From assembly GCA_963777045.1 (NCBI GenBank), contig CAVZPD010000028.1, forward strand, positions 62,001-126,000: a stretch of 64,000 bases of DNA, in the 5' to 3' direction. The stretch comes from JAPSGM01 sp963777045 (GTDB lineage: Bacteria > Chloroflexota > Limnocylindria > QHBO01). The position numbers were made by a program, and so were the translations under genes. The notes beneath the pieces were generated by a model. That model worked only from the letters and a program-made list of their open reading frames with translations, was not told the origin of the DNA and did not search any database. Below are positions 7,578 to 17,431 of the stretch, piece after piece; the first letter of the stretch is position 1; the number at the start of each line of letters is the position of its first letter.

Positions 7578-9733
7578 GCCAGCTCCTCGGGGAGCGGGAC
7601 GCCCAGGCCCTCGAGCAGGTGCTTCACCGTCCGCCGGTCGCGCGTTGCGAGGCCGGAAGCGGTGCGCGTCTTGTGGCGGTCAGCGGGCAGGACGACGAGC
7701 TCGATGTCACGGCCGGCGCCCTGCAGCTCCGCGACGAGCCGCAGGGAGTGGCGGAGGTGGACGTTCTCGTCGATCGCCCCGTGGATGAGCAGCAGGTTGC
7801 CGCGAATCGCCGCCGCTCGACCGAGCACCGATGACGCAGCGTAGCCATCCGGCTCGGCGTCGGGCGTGCCGAGGTAGCGCTCCGTGTAGGCGGTGTCGTA
7901 GCCGTCCCAGCCGGTGACCGGCGCCACTGCCACGCCCACCTTGAAGAGCTCGGGCTCCTCCGCCATCGCCCGCAGGGTCATGAAGCCGCCGTAGCTCGCG
8001 CCCGTGATCGCCACGCGGGAGGCGTCGATTTCGCCGCGATCAGCGAGCTGGCGGACCGCGGCCGCCTGGTCCTGGACCTCGACCTCTCCCAGTCGGGCCT
8101 GGATCGGACCTTCGAACGCGAGGCCGCGGTCCGTCGACCCGCGTCCGTCCACCACCAGCACCGCGACGCCGGCCCGGGCCAGGTACTGCCGCAGCGGATG
8201 GGCCGTGGTCGTCCATTCGCGCTTCGCGTACTGCTGGTGGGGTCCGGCGTAGACCCAGACGACGCAGGGCGGTGGTGCGTCCGAATGCTCCACGGGCCGG
8301 TAGAGGGCCGCGTGGAGGACCGTCTCTCCGTCGGCGGCGCTCAGCTCCAGGAGCTCGGGTGGCGTGACGCCAAGCCTTGCCGCCGTCAGCGAAGGCTCCA
8401 CGATGGCTCGACCGCTCCCTCGAACGTCGTCGTGCAGGACCAGCCGGGGGGAGGCGGCAAGGTCGGACCAGGTGTCGATCCACTGCTCACCGTCGTCCGA
8501 GAAGATGGCAGCGTGCCAGCCCGGTTCGCTGGTGAGGCGCCGCGGGCGCGCCGTGGGCGCCTGGACATCCAGCGGTACCTCGTACAGGTGCTGCTCGGTC
8601 GCTCCGTCGGCGTGGCCGTGGAAGAAGACGCGCCCCTCGGTCGCGTCCAGGTGTGCGACCGACGTGACCGACCACTCGCCACCGGTCAGCTGGCCGGAGA
8701 GCTGGCCGTCCGGCGCCCGCAGCTCGAGGTGGCGGAAGCCGGTGCGCTCGGTGGAACGCAGGATTCGGCCGTCGGGCAGGATCCGCGTGTCCTGGTCGAG
8801 GTTGATCCACGGGTCGGCCGTCTCCGTCCAGAGATGGCGAGCCATGCCGTCGGGCGCGACCCGCAGCCAGTGGAGCGAACGCTGCGCGCGCGGCAGGACG
8901 GCGACCAGCCATCCCCCGACCGGGTGGGGGATCACCCGCGCGAGGTAGTCGCCGAGCTGCATCGGGAGCGCGACGTCCTGCAACTGGCCGGTCAGGACCT
9001 CAACCACGCGCAGCGAGACGTCGGCATTCGGGCCGCCGGCGAACGGGTAGCGATGCTCCTCGTGGAACGGCGCTGCGTCACCGAGGTGGGCGATCGGGAA
9101 CCGTGGGATCGGCGTTTCGTCGACGTGGGCGAACGCGATGTGCCGGCTGTCGACGCTCCACCACATTCCGCTGAAGCGGTCGAGCTCCTCGGCGGCGGCA
9201 TACTCCGCCAGCCCGTTGAAGACGCCGTCACCGGCGTCCGCCGTCAGCCGCCGCGGCTCCCCACCGTCGATCGGGGTGAGCCAGATGTCGCCGTCGCGGA
9301 TGAAGGCGACCAGGCTGCCATCGGGCGAGCCGATGACGGCATCGGCTCCCTGCACCCCGGCGACCCGGCGTGGACCGGTGTCACCCACCAGGGCAACCGC
9401 GCCGCCACCCATCGGCACCAGCAGCACCGGCACCGGTCCGGCGGTCAGCCATGCGTACTCGGTGATGCCGAACGCGGTCGCACGCCGTCGCTCCCTGTCG
9501 AGCTGCTCACGGTGGGTGAGCTCCATGTTGGCGTCCTGGCCGGGGTCGGACGCGACGAGCACGGTCCGTTCGCCGCTCGCCAGGTCCTGCCGCCACAGGG
9601 ACTGGACCACGGAGCCGGCATCGGCCTGCAGGTAGGTGACCGCCGATCGATCCGGCGTGAAGCGAACGCTGGCCGGCCCGTCGGTGCCGGGAATCGGCAG
9701 CCGTCCCAGATCGGCCAGGCGCGGCCAGCTCAT
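7574..9733 (-). CDS. S9-family prolyl oligopeptidase, dipeptidyl-peptidase IV-like
   Basis: A 719-residue serine peptidase. The N-terminal 470 residues form the DPP-IV-type beta-propeller, including a Glu pair in AEYAAAEELDRFSGMWW near 200 that in DPP-IV relatives anchors the substrate N-terminus. The C-terminal alpha/beta hydrolase carries the catalytic triad: Ser in GASYGGF near 579, Asp in IHGAIDENVH near 651, His in ADRHKTR near 684. No signal peptide is evident, so it is probably cytoplasmic and trims dipeptides, perhaps after X-Pro or X-Ala. It precedes nothing obviously related. The convergent zinc-ribbon gene overlaps its stop codon. Confidence 0.92.
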   Translation of the reverse strand: MSWPRLADLGRLPIPGTDGPASVRFTPDRSAVTYLQADAGSVVQSLWRQDLASGERTVLVASDPGQDANMELTHREQLDRERRRATAFGITEYAWLTAGPVPVLLVPMGGGAVALVGDTGPRRVAGVQGADAVIGSPDGSLVAFIRDGDIWLTPIDGGEPRRLTADAGDGVFNGLAEYAAAEELDRFSGMWWSVDSRHIAFAHVDETPIPRFPIAHLGDAAPFHEEHRYPFAGGPNADVSLRVVEVLTGQLQDVALPMQLGDYLARVIPHPVGGWLVAVLPRAQRSLHWLRVAPDGMARHLWTETADPWINLDQDTRILPDGRILRSTERTGFRHLELRAPDGQLSGQLTGGEWSVTSVAHLDATEGRVFFHGHADGATEQHLYEVPLDVQAPTARPRRLTSEPGWHAAIFSDDGEQWIDTWSDLAASPRLVLHDDVRGSGRAIVEPSLTAARLGVTPPELLELSAADGETVLHAALYRPVEHSDAPPPCVVWVYAGPHQQYAKREWTTTAHPLRQYLARAGVAVLVVDGRGSTDRGLAFEGPIQARLGEVEVQDQAAAVRQLADRGEIDASRVAITGASYGGFMTLRAMAEEPELFKVGVAVAPVTGWDGYDTAYTERYLGTPDAEPDGYAASSVLGRAAAIRGNLLLIHGAIDENVHLRHSLRLVAELQGAGRDIELVVLPADRHKTRTASGLATRDRRTVKHLLEGLGVPLPEELA

Positions 9734-9754
9734 TCGTGCAGGAGGCCTATCGCC

Positions 9755-10261
<507 letters not shown>

Positions 10262-10337
10262 GAGGTCTCCGGGTGTACGAAGGTGATGGACCGATGCTAC
10301 CGACCGGGGCCCGCACGCGCTTGCTGCCGCGACGGCG

Positions 10338-10993
10338 TCAGTGCTCGATGTCGATCACCAGCCGCGGCGTATCGTCGAGCGTGATGACGCGGATGCAGGA
10401 CTCGGCCGACATGCCCGCGTACCAGGTGCTCACCGCCTCGAAGTCGCCGCCCTCCACCAGCTCGACGAGCTTGGCGAAGCCGGGCGTGAGGTCGGTGGAT
10501 CCGTCGTAGCTCGACGCTACCATCGGGCGTCATCTTCGTGCCGCCGTTGAATACGATCTGCCATGCGTACGAGCCGTCGACCTCGAGCGGCAGGCCGCTC
10601 GGATCCTGCGTGAACGGTGGCGTCGCCTGCGCGATGGTGTAGGGCGGGATCCCGTCCTCGAACTCGAACACGATGCGGTCGTAGCCGTCGTGCTGGCCGA
10701 CCCGGACGTCGGTCAGCTGCGCGCGATCGGTGGTCCCGTCTCCCTCGACCGGGAAGCCGCACGCGAACGGTTCGAGGCTCGACGTGGGCTCGGCACTGGC
10801 GGCGCTGCTCGGCTCGGTGCTCGGCGAAGCGGCCGGCGCCTCGGACGCCGGCGTCGCCGCAGGCGTGGCGGGCATGCTCTCGGCCGTCGACGCAGTCGCC
10901 GTGGGTGCGACCGTCCCGGTGCCGGCGCCCGTGCAGGCTGCGAGCATGAGCGAGGCGAGGAGGCCGGCAGGGAATGGTGGCGCGCATGTTCAT
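10338..10993 (-). pseudogene. AMIN-like-domain lipoprotein gene with two apparent frameshifts
   Basis: Three reading-frame pieces join into one sensible protein. Piece 1 starts at ATG 10991-10993 (MNMRATIP). After loss of one base in the GGG at 10970-10972 it runs into AGLLASLMLAAC, an ideal lipoprotein signal with lipobox LAAC. A Ser/Thr/Ala-rich linker follows, then an AMIN-like domain (DVRVGQHDGYDRIVFEF, AWQIVFNGGTKMTP). After loss of one base in the GGG at 10525-10527 the frame continues as SSYDGSTDLTPGFAKLVE to IRVITLDDTPRLVIDIEH at the stop (10338). AMIN-like domains bind cell-wall or surface components. Both shifts lie in GGG/CCC runs, so an assembly error is as likely as true decay. 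Confidence 0.7.
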
Positions 10994-11048
10994 CGCGTGG
11001 TCATGGCTTGGATTTCACCTTCGTATGCGTGTCGGACTGCGGATCAGA

Positions 11049-11070
11049 GGCCGCGGACTGAGCCGCGGCC
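11049..11070 (-). terminator. Hairpin downstream of the ECF sigma gene
   Basis: GGCCGCGG (11049-11056) and CCGCGGCC (11063-11070) form a perfect 8-bp stem with a 6-nt loop, 31 nt beyond the sigma-factor stop codon on the minus strand. No U-tract. Confidence 0.6.
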
Positions 11071-11100
11071 ACGCCTAGAACGCGGCAAGGCCCCTGCCTG

Positions 11101-12354
11101 TTACGCCTGCTCGTCGACGTGGAGCGCCGCCAGGCGCTGCTCGAGGAGGCGGCGCTCGCCCGGGTTTTCCGTCAGGCTCAGCGCACGGCGGTTCGCCTCG
11201 ACGGCCTCCCGTGGCCGGGCGCTACGGCGCAGGAGCTCGGCGCGCGCGGCGTGGAACAGGTGGTAACCGTCCAGCCGCTCCACCAGCGGTTCGATCTGCG
11301 CCAGCGCGGCGGCGGGGCCGGCGAGCTCGGCGAGCGCGAGCGCTCGATTGAGGGCGACCACCGGCGTGGGCTGCAGCGCGAAGAGGCGGTCGTAGAGCGT
11401 CACGATCTCGGACCAATCGGTATCGGCGTAGGTGGCTGCAGACGCATGCACCGAAACGATGGCCGCCTGCAGCTGGTACGGACCGGGACGGCCGCGGCGC
11501 ATGGCCCGCTGCAGCAGCTGGCGCGACTCGCCGATCCGGTCGTGGTCCCAGAGCGACCTGTCCTGGTCGGGGAGCAGGACCAGCGACCCGTCGGCATCGA
11601 AGCGGGCGGGGCCGCGCGCCAGGTGCAGCCGCATCAGCGCCAGCAGGCCCATCGGCTCGGCCTCGTCGGGCATGAGCTGCGCGAGCAACGAGGTGAGCCA
11701 CTCGGCGTCCGACGCCAGGCCACGTCGTTCCACGGCGTCAGCGGCGCTGGCGAGGTATCCCTCGTTGAAGATGAGGTAGAGCACCGAGAGCACCTGCGCC
11801 AGGCGCTCGGGGAGCTCGGCCGGCTCCGGGACCCGATAGGGGATGCCCGCATCGCGGATCTTCCGCTTGGCGCGCACGAGCCGCTGCGCGACGGTTGCCT
11901 CGGGCACCAGGAAGGCTCGTGCCACCGCCCCCGTCTCCAGGCCGCCAATGCTGCGCAGCGTGAGGGCCACCTGCGCCTCCCTGCTCAGGGCGGGATGGCA
12001 GCAGGTGAACATCAACCTCAGGCGGTCATCGGTCTCCAGCACCCCGCCGGTCTGCATCGGTCCATCCAGGTGCGTGGCCTCAGCCGTCAGCTGGGCCAGC
12101 CGGTCACGGTAGCGAGCCTGGCGGCGAACGCGGTCGACGGCCCGCCGCCGAGCCGTGGTCATGAGCCACGCGCCCGGGTTTCGCGGGATCCCCTCCGAGG
12201 GCCAGTGCTCGATTGCCGCGACGGCGGCGTCCTGGACCAGCTCCTCGGCTGCGTCCCAGTCGCCCAGGATGCGAACCAGCGCCGCGGTCAGCCGCATGCG
12301 CTCCTCGCGCAGCACGTCCTCCAGCGACCTGTCGACCCGGGAGCGCTCGACCAA
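11101..12354 (-). CDS. ECF42-type RNA polymerase sigma factor with TPR-like C-terminus
   Basis: A 417-residue sigma factor, much longer than ordinary ECF factors. Sigma region 2 is seen at LTAALVRILGDWDAAEELVQDAAVAAIEHW and sigma region 4 at GAVARAFLVPEATVAQRLVRAKRKI. The remaining 220 residues are helical repeats of the TPR-like kind (YDRLFALQPTPVVALNRALALAE). This architecture plus an adjacent DGPF protein defines group ECF42, where the tail is known to modulate activity in place of a classical anti-sigma factor. The start codon is TTG (12352-12354), 3 nt after the DGPF stop codon, so translation is coupled. A TGTCGA/CGTC promoter upstream of the pair suggests autoregulation. The inducing signal is unknown. 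Confidence 0.92.
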   Translation of the reverse strand: MVERSRVDRSLEDVLREERMRLTAALVRILGDWDAAEELVQDAAVAAIEHWPSEGIPRNPGAWLMTTARRRAVDRVRRQARYRDRLAQLTAEATHLDGPMQTGGVLETDDRLRLMFTCCHPALSREAQVALTLRSIGGLETGAVARAFLVPEATVAQRLVRAKRKIRDAGIPYRVPEPAELPERLAQVLSVLYLIFNEGYLASAADAVERRGLASDAEWLTSLLAQLMPDEAEPMGLLALMRLHLARGPARFDADGSLVLLPDQDRSLWDHDRIGESRQLLQRAMRRGRPGPYQLQAAIVSVHASAATYADTDWSEIVTLYDRLFALQPTPVVALNRALALAELAGPAAALAQIEPLVERLDGYHLFHAARAELLRRSARPREAVEANRRALSLTENPGERRLLEQRLAALHVDEQA

Positions 12355-12357
12355 CGA

Positions 12358-12705
12358 TCAGCCCATCCGCTCGGCCAGCGGTCGGATCTCCAGGGCGCCC
12401 GGACCGGGCCAGCCGGAAACGAGCGAGATGGCAGCATCCAGGTCCGGTACGTCGATGATGGCGTAGCCGCCGACCGACTCCTTGGCCTCGATGAACGGGC
12501 CGTCGGTCACGCTCACGTTGCCGTCGGCAGCGCGGCGAACCGTCGTGGCTGTCTCGACGCCCTGCAGCTCGTGGCCGTCCAGGATCGCTCCCTGCGCGAC
12601 CTGCTCCCCCCACCACGTCCCAATGCGCTCGTAGGTCGCGGCCTGCTGCGCCTCGTCGAGCTCCTGCCAGCCTTCTCCGCTGGCGATCAGGACCATGTAC
12701 TTCAT
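12358..12705 (-). CDS. YCII-related DGPF-motif protein
   Basis: A 115-residue protein of the YCII/DGPF family, starting MKYMVLIASGEGWQEL after a good GGAGGAAG ribosome site 5 nt upstream. It contains the name-giving motif in VTDGPFIEAKESVGGYAIID. These small ferredoxin-like-fold proteins are almost always encoded next to ECF42 sigma factors and are their main known targets. They may be enzymes or sensors; biochemical function is unsettled. The longer open frame reaching upstream to 13395 is not used, since it runs antisense through the transporter gene. Confidence 0.9.
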   Translation of the reverse strand: MKYMVLIASGEGWQELDEAQQAATYERIGTWWGEQVAQGAILDGHELQGVETATTVRRAADGNVSVTDGPFIEAKESVGGYAIIDVPDLDAAISLVSGWPGPGALEIRPLAERMG

Positions 12706-12757
12706 CCGTTCTTCCTCCATGCGCCGGCACCCGTCGGCGGTGCCGCTCATTGTCAAC

Positions 12758-12784
12758 GACGAACCGACGTCCGGTGAATCGACA
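12758..12784 (-). promoter_or_regulatory. Predicted ECF42 promoter of the DGPF-sigma operon
   Basis: On the minus strand, TGTCGA (12784-12779) is followed after exactly 17 nt by CGTC (12761-12758), 53 nt upstream of the DGPF start codon. This matches the -35 TGTCGA and -10 CGTC-type motif I recall for ECF42 sigma factors, so the operon is probably self-activating. Confidence 0.6.
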
Positions 12785-12834
12785 CGGTGACCGAGACGGC
12801 GTGCCGGCAGGAGAGGCTGCGGCACAATGAGGAG

Positions 12835-13833
12835 ATGACCGCCGGTCGTCCCAGCCCTTCCACCCTCTCCGTCGCCGTGGCGCTGGGCGTGGTCTACGTC
12901 GTCTGGGGCTCCACCTACCTGGCCATCGCCTACGTCGTCGAGACGATGCCGCCCTTCCTGTCCGCCGGCGCCCGATTCCTGGTCGCAGGCGCAATCCTGG
13001 TCGCCTTCCTCGTCGTGCAGGACCGATGGCGCCGCCGGCGCGGCGCCGCCCGGGTTCCGCTCCCGCGTCTGGTCGAGTGGCGAACGGCGCTGGTCGTGGG
13101 CGCCCTCCTGCTGCTCGGCGGCAACGGGATGGTGATGACCGCGGAGCAGACCGTGCCCTCGGGTATCGCCGCGGTGCTGATCGCCACCGTTTCGATCTGG
13201 ATGAGCCTGTTCGACGCCGCGCTCACGCGGCGACGCCCGAGCCTGCTGGCGATTGGCGGCCTCGTCGTGGGGCTGCTCGGGGTCGCCATCCTGCTGCTGC
13301 CGACCGAGGGCGTTGCCGAGCTGGATCCGAGTGGCCTCGGCCTGCTGGTGCTGGCCGCCATCGCCTGGGCTGCAGGCTCCCTCTACGCGCGTCACGGGCC
13401 GCTCCCGCAGAACCAGCTGCTGGGTACCGGCATGCAGCAGCTGGCGGGTGGCGCCTGCCTGGTGCTGGCGGCGGTCATCGTCGGCGACCCCGGGCGGCTG
13501 GACGTCGCGACCGTGTCACTCGAGTCCTGGCTGGGGCTCGCCTTCCTGGTGGTCTTCGGTTCGCTGGTCGGCTACACCGCCTACGTGTGGCTGGTGCACA
13601 ACGTGGCGGTCACGACGCTCTCGACGTACGCGTACGTCAACCCCATCGTGGCCGTCGCGCTCGGCGTGATCTTCCGCGGTGAGCAGCTGACGGCGCGGAC
13701 GATGCTGGCCGCGGTCCTCATCATCGGCGCCGTGGTGGCCATGGTGAGCGGCCGTCCGCGGGGGGAGGAAGCGGGGCCGGTGCCGGAGGCAGCGGTGATC
13801 GAGGCAAGCAGTGCGGAGGAGGAACGAGCATGA
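12835..13833 (+). CDS. EamA/DMT-family membrane exporter
   Basis: A 332-residue transporter with two EamA repeats and ten predicted membrane helices. The first repeat opens with VALGVVYVVWGSTYLAIAYV, a typical DMT signature; the second begins near LVLAAIAWAAGSLYARHG. A C-terminal polar tail of about 30 residues follows the last helix. The start is uncertain: ATG 12835 is preferred because it sits just before helix 1, but GTG 12787 is possible. It is divergent from the ECF42 operon. Family members export amino acids, purines or other metabolites; the substrate here is unknown. The stop codon overlaps the next gene (ATGA). Confidence 0.85.
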   Translation: MTAGRPSPSTLSVAVALGVVYVVWGSTYLAIAYVVETMPPFLSAGARFLVAGAILVAFLVVQDRWRRRRGAARVPLPRLVEWRTALVVGALLLLGGNGMVMTAEQTVPSGIAAVLIATVSIWMSLFDAALTRRRPSLLAIGGLVVGLLGVAILLLPTEGVAELDPSGLGLLVLAAIAWAAGSLYARHGPLPQNQLLGTGMQQLAGGACLVLAAVIVGDPGRLDVATVSLESWLGLAFLVVFGSLVGYTAYVWLVHNVAVTTLSTYAYVNPIVAVALGVIFRGEQLTARTMLAAVLIIGAVVAMVSGRPRGEEAGPVPEAAVIEASSAEEERA

Positions 13834-14129
13834 GCCAGCGAGACGACATCACGGTGAGCTGCCGACCCGGCGCGGAGGGCTGGGAGTGCGACGTCACCGT
13901 CGGCAGCGATCCGGGCGCCACCCGACACGCGGTCTCGGTCAGCTCGCAGCTGCTCTCGCGGCTGCGGCCCGACGTCGCGCGGCCGGACGAGCTGGTACGC
14001 AGCTCCTTCGAATTCCTCCTGGAGCGCGAGTCGCGTGCATCGATCCTGCGTCGCTTCGAGCTGCCCGTGATCGGCCGCTACTTCCCCGAATGGGAAGCCG
14101 AGATGCTCGGCTCGGCCGACGGCGGTTGA
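13830..14129 (+). CDS. Conserved-looking hypothetical protein, 99 residues
   Basis: Starts with an ATGA overlap on the transporter stop codon, so it is translated from the same message. No membrane segment, signal or cofactor motif is visible. A beta-rich first half (DDITVSCRPGAEGWECDVTV) is followed by two amphipathic helices, the second with ESRASILRRFELPVIGRYFPEW, which recalls small proteins of unknown function in Chloroflexota and Actinobacteria. I cannot assign a function. Confidence 0.65.
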   Translation: MSQRDDITVSCRPGAEGWECDVTVGSDPGATRHAVSVSSQLLSRLRPDVARPDELVRSSFEFLLERESRASILRRFELPVIGRYFPEWEAEMLGSADGG

Positions 14130-14144
14130 CGAACGCGCGTCCCG

Positions 14145-15768
14145 TCAGCGGGTGATCTCCACCTGCGCGTACTTCCAGATGCGCTCGAGCACGTAGCGGC
14201 CGTCGCCTTCGGGATCGAGCAGCGCCGGGCGCGCCTGGAGCACCTGGACGGTGGGGTGCATGCGGACGTTCACCAGCGTGGTGCCGCTGAAGCGTCATTT
14301 CCAGGATGACGCCCTCCTGCGTCTCCTGCCACCAGCCCTGCCCGAACATGTAGTTTCCCGGACTGGCGAGGACCAGGCGCGCATCGAGCGGCGCGCCCTC
14401 GAGGACGAGCGGCCCGGCCACGTGGGTGCCGGAGCCGACGACGTGGTCGCATCCCGCCTCGTCGAACCAGCCGAGCTGGGTCACCTGGATCGGCCACAGG
14501 TCGTCGTGGTACTCGGCGCCGCCCCACCACTGGGGTGTGCAGATGACGAGGTCGGCGCCCGCCTCGCGGGCACGGCGCACGCCCTCGTCGACGTTCGCCT
14601 GGGTGATCCAGGGCACGCCCGCGGTGGTGGCATCCGCCGCGGCCACGCCCCATACGTCGTTGAACGCCACGAAGCCGACCTTCAGCCCGGCAACCTCCAC
14701 GTAGGCCGGCTCAAGCGCCTCGTCCAGGTTCATGCCCAGCCCGGTCCTGGGGAGGCCGTACTCATCGAGCAGGTCGAGCGTCGACTGGATTCCCTGCGGT
14801 CCGTGGTCGCTCATGTGGTTGGCGGCGAGGTAGATGACGTCCAGGCCCAGCGTGTCGCGCCAGTGGGGCAGGAGATCCTCGGGGACCGAGAACGCGAAGG
14901 AGGTGTGGCTGAGGTTGGGCTGCCACTTGGCCGACTCGATGACCGGGCACTCGTGATCGGCGATCGCCACGTCGGAGCGCTCGACGACGGCCGAGGTGGC
15001 GCCGTCGTTGCCGGTCTCCACCGGCTGCACCGGGGCGTAGGGGCCCCCGTCGGGTGGATCGACGACGGGCGCCGCGGCGTAGCGCGCCGTCCCGCCCGCG
15101 AAGGCCCACGCCCATCCCTTGCCCTGGTCGACGGCCTGGAATGCCGCGCCGCGATCCGCACACAGGCTGCCCAGGTTGGTCAGCGTCCAGATCTCGGAGG
15201 GTTCATACGCCGTCCAGGACCGATCGAGCTGCCCGTCGTCAGGCATGGCAGAGCCTACGACGGGGTAGTCCATGGCCCTGGCCTGCGGGTCACCGAACAG
15301 GTCCGGCCCGAAGAGCCCGAAGGGACCCTCCCCCGCGATCCGCAGCACTTTCGTCGATGGCTCGACGAGGCCGGCAGGGAGAAGTGCCGTCGCCGCCTGG
15401 TCGGCCTCGAGTGCCGCCGGGATCTCATCGGCCCGCAGGCAGGACGCGTCGGCGTTGACGGCGAGGCCCTCGACCTCCACGCCGCACGGCACGATCAGCT
15501 CTCCGCTCGCCGACAGCGCGGCGAGCTCCTCGAGGGTGATCGCCGCCTTCAGGTTGGTGAGACCCGTCACGACCGCGAGCGGGAAGGTGTACGGCACCAC
15601 GGGCGTCGCGGTCGGATCCGGCGTCGACGACGGCGAGGGTGACGGCGACGCGGGAGCGGGCGTGCCGTCATCCGTCGGGCTGGGGAGGGGACTGGCGTCG
15701 CTGCAGGCCGCGAGCAGCGAGATCGCGGCCAGGAGGCTGGCCAGCCCGGCCCGCCTGCCGCCGATCAC
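14145..15768 (-). CDS. CapA-like (PGA_cap) lipoprotein, frameshifted near its 3' end
   Basis: Encodes an exported lipoprotein starting at GTG 15766-15768, which overlaps the upstream gene's stop codon as GTGA; MIGGRRAGLASLLAAISLLAAC is the signal, with lipobox LAAC. After a Pro/Ser/Thr linker, the body is a metallophosphatase-fold CapA domain: LAANHMSDHG near residue 320, GVPWITQANVDEGVRRA, TPQWWGGAEYH. CapA proteins are linked to poly-gamma-glutamate or other surface-polymer synthesis. An extra base near 14292 breaks the frame after GVILEMT. Restoring it gives SGTTLVNVRMHPT and an end ...VEITR at 14145 that matches the neighbouring paralogue. Whether this is a real mutation or an assembly error is open. 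Confidence 0.78.
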
Positions 15769-17375
15769 CGGTAGCCCAGGTCGGAGAACTCCCACATCCG
15801 CTGCAGGACGTAGCTGCCGTCGCCCTCCGGATCGGTCATGCCGGCCCGCGAATTCAACAGCATGACGTAGGGGTGGAAGCGGACGTTCACGAGCGTCGTA
15901 CCCATGAATGTCATGTCCATGATCACGCCTTCCTGCACGTCCTGCCGGTAGTTCTGGCCGTACACGTAGTTGCCCGGACCGGCCTGCACCAGGCGCACGC
16001 CGTCATCGGTCTGTCGCAGGAAGAGGCCTCCGGTGACGTGGAGCCCGCCACCCACGATCTGGTCGCAGCCCGCCGCATCCATCCAGGTCACGGCTTCCTG
16101 CTGCGAGGCCCAAAGGTCGCCGTGGTACTCGTCGCCGCCCCACCACTGCGGGTCGCACACGATCACGTCCGCGCCGCCGTCCTGCGCCTTCCGCACCGCA
16201 GCATCGACGTTCTCCTGGTTGAGCCACGCGACGCCCGGGGTGCCGGGGGCCGCGTGTACGGGGCCGAGCACCTCGTTCCACGAGACGAAGGCGACCTTCA
16301 GGCCTGCCGCCTCAACGTACGCCGGCTCGAGCGCCGCCTCCAGATCAGCCCCGATCCCGGTGTGCGGCATCCCGTGGGCGTCGAGGATGTCGACTGTCGA
16401 CAGGATGCCCGCGCTGCCGCGGTCGCTCTGGTGGTCGGCGGCGAGGAAGACCGCGTCGATGCCGAGCTGGTCCTGCCAGTGCGGCACCACCGCTTCGGGC
16501 ACGGAGAGGCTGGGTGGACCATTGAGGTTCGGCTGCCACTGGGCCGTCGGCAGGATGGGGCACTTGTGATCCGCCAGCGCGACGTCCGCGCGCCGCGTGA
16601 TCGAGGCGGTGAGCCCCTCGTTCCCGGTCTCGACCGGCCCCACCACCAGCATCGAATCGATGCCCGGCGGCGGGTTCGGGTTGAAGTAGGGCGGGCCGTT
16701 GTACTGCATCGTGCCGCCGCCGAAGACCCAGTCCCAGCCCTTGCCGAGCACGACCGCCTGGTACGCGGCGCCGCGATCGGAGCAGAGGCTGCCGATCGAG
16801 GTCAGGTTCCAGACCTTCGAAGCGTCGTGGGCCACCCACTCCGGTTGGAGCTGCGACGGATCGCTGGCACTGCCGCTGATCGGGTACGGCTGCGCACGCG
16901 ACTCGGGGTCACCGAAGAGGTCCGGCCCGAACATGCCGTAAGGGCCGTCGCCGGTGATGGAGAGGACCTTCGTGGCGGGTTCCACGAGCCCGGCGGGCAG
17001 CAACGCAACCGCTTCCTGGTTGTCCTGGATGAAGGGCGCGATCTCGTCGGCGGCTCGGCAGGCCGGCTCGGTCGACTGCAGCTGCGGCGGATCGACCTGC
17101 ACGCCGCAGGGCATCCAGAGCTCCCCGGCGGCCGCGAGGTCCGCCAGCTCGTCGAGGCCGATGTTGGCCGTCAGGTTGGTGAGGCCGGTGACGACCGCCA
17201 GCGGGAAGGGCGAAGGGATCGCAGGCGTCGGAGACGGCGCCTCGGTTGGTGAAGGCGCAGGCGATCCGGTGGCGGCGGGCGTGTCCGCGGCCGTCGGGAC
17301 GGTCGTCGGTATGGCCTCGCCGCAGCCGGCGAGGAGTGCCAGGGCCACGACGGCAGCGGCGAGTCGGAATCGCAT
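15765..17375 (-). CDS. CapA-like (PGA_cap) lipoprotein, intact paralogue
   Basis: A 536-residue paralogue of the following gene, arising by tandem duplication. Signal MRFRLAAAVVALALLAGC has a clear lipobox (LAGC), followed by a Pro/Thr-rich linker and the same domain order: an N-terminal region with LAVVTGLTNL, a segment with PAGLVEPATKVLSI, then the CapA domain. The conserved metal-site Asn-His of the family is replaced (AADHQSDRG against AANHMSDHG in the paralogue), so catalytic or binding properties may differ. I prefer ATG 17373-17375 over an in-frame GTG at 17387. Location on the cell surface is inferred. The next gene starts within its stop codon. Confidence 0.85.
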   Translation of the reverse strand: MRFRLAAAVVALALLAGCGEAIPTTVPTAADTPAATGSPAPSPTEAPSPTPAIPSPFPLAVVTGLTNLTANIGLDELADLAAAGELWMPCGVQVDPPQLQSTEPACRAADEIAPFIQDNQEAVALLPAGLVEPATKVLSITGDGPYGMFGPDLFGDPESRAQPYPISGSASDPSQLQPEWVAHDASKVWNLTSIGSLCSDRGAAYQAVVLGKGWDWVFGGGTMQYNGPPYFNPNPPPGIDSMLVVGPVETGNEGLTASITRRADVALADHKCPILPTAQWQPNLNGPPSLSVPEAVVPHWQDQLGIDAVFLAADHQSDRGSAGILSTVDILDAHGMPHTGIGADLEAALEPAYVEAAGLKVAFVSWNEVLGPVHAAPGTPGVAWLNQENVDAAVRKAQDGGADVIVCDPQWWGGDEYHGDLWASQQEAVTWMDAAGCDQIVGGGLHVTGGLFLRQTDDGVRLVQAGPGNYVYGQNYRQDVQEGVIMDMTFMGTTLVNVRFHPYVMLLNSRAGMTDPEGDGSYVLQRMWEFSDLGYR

Positions 17376-17431
17376 TCGGTGGTTCACGCGCGCTATCGTA
17401 GGGGCTCATTCCGCCCGTGGTTCTCTGCCCG

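Noticed and set aside
10338..10993. Programmed frameshifting in the AMIN-like lipoprotein gene
   Set aside because: No slippery heptamer or pseudoknot is seen; single extra bases in GGG runs look like error or decay, and a third similar event lies outside this gene.
12358..13395. Longer 345-residue version of the DGPF protein
   Set aside because: The upstream extension is antisense to the EamA transporter and is low-complexity; a good ribosome site and family-typical start exist at 12705.
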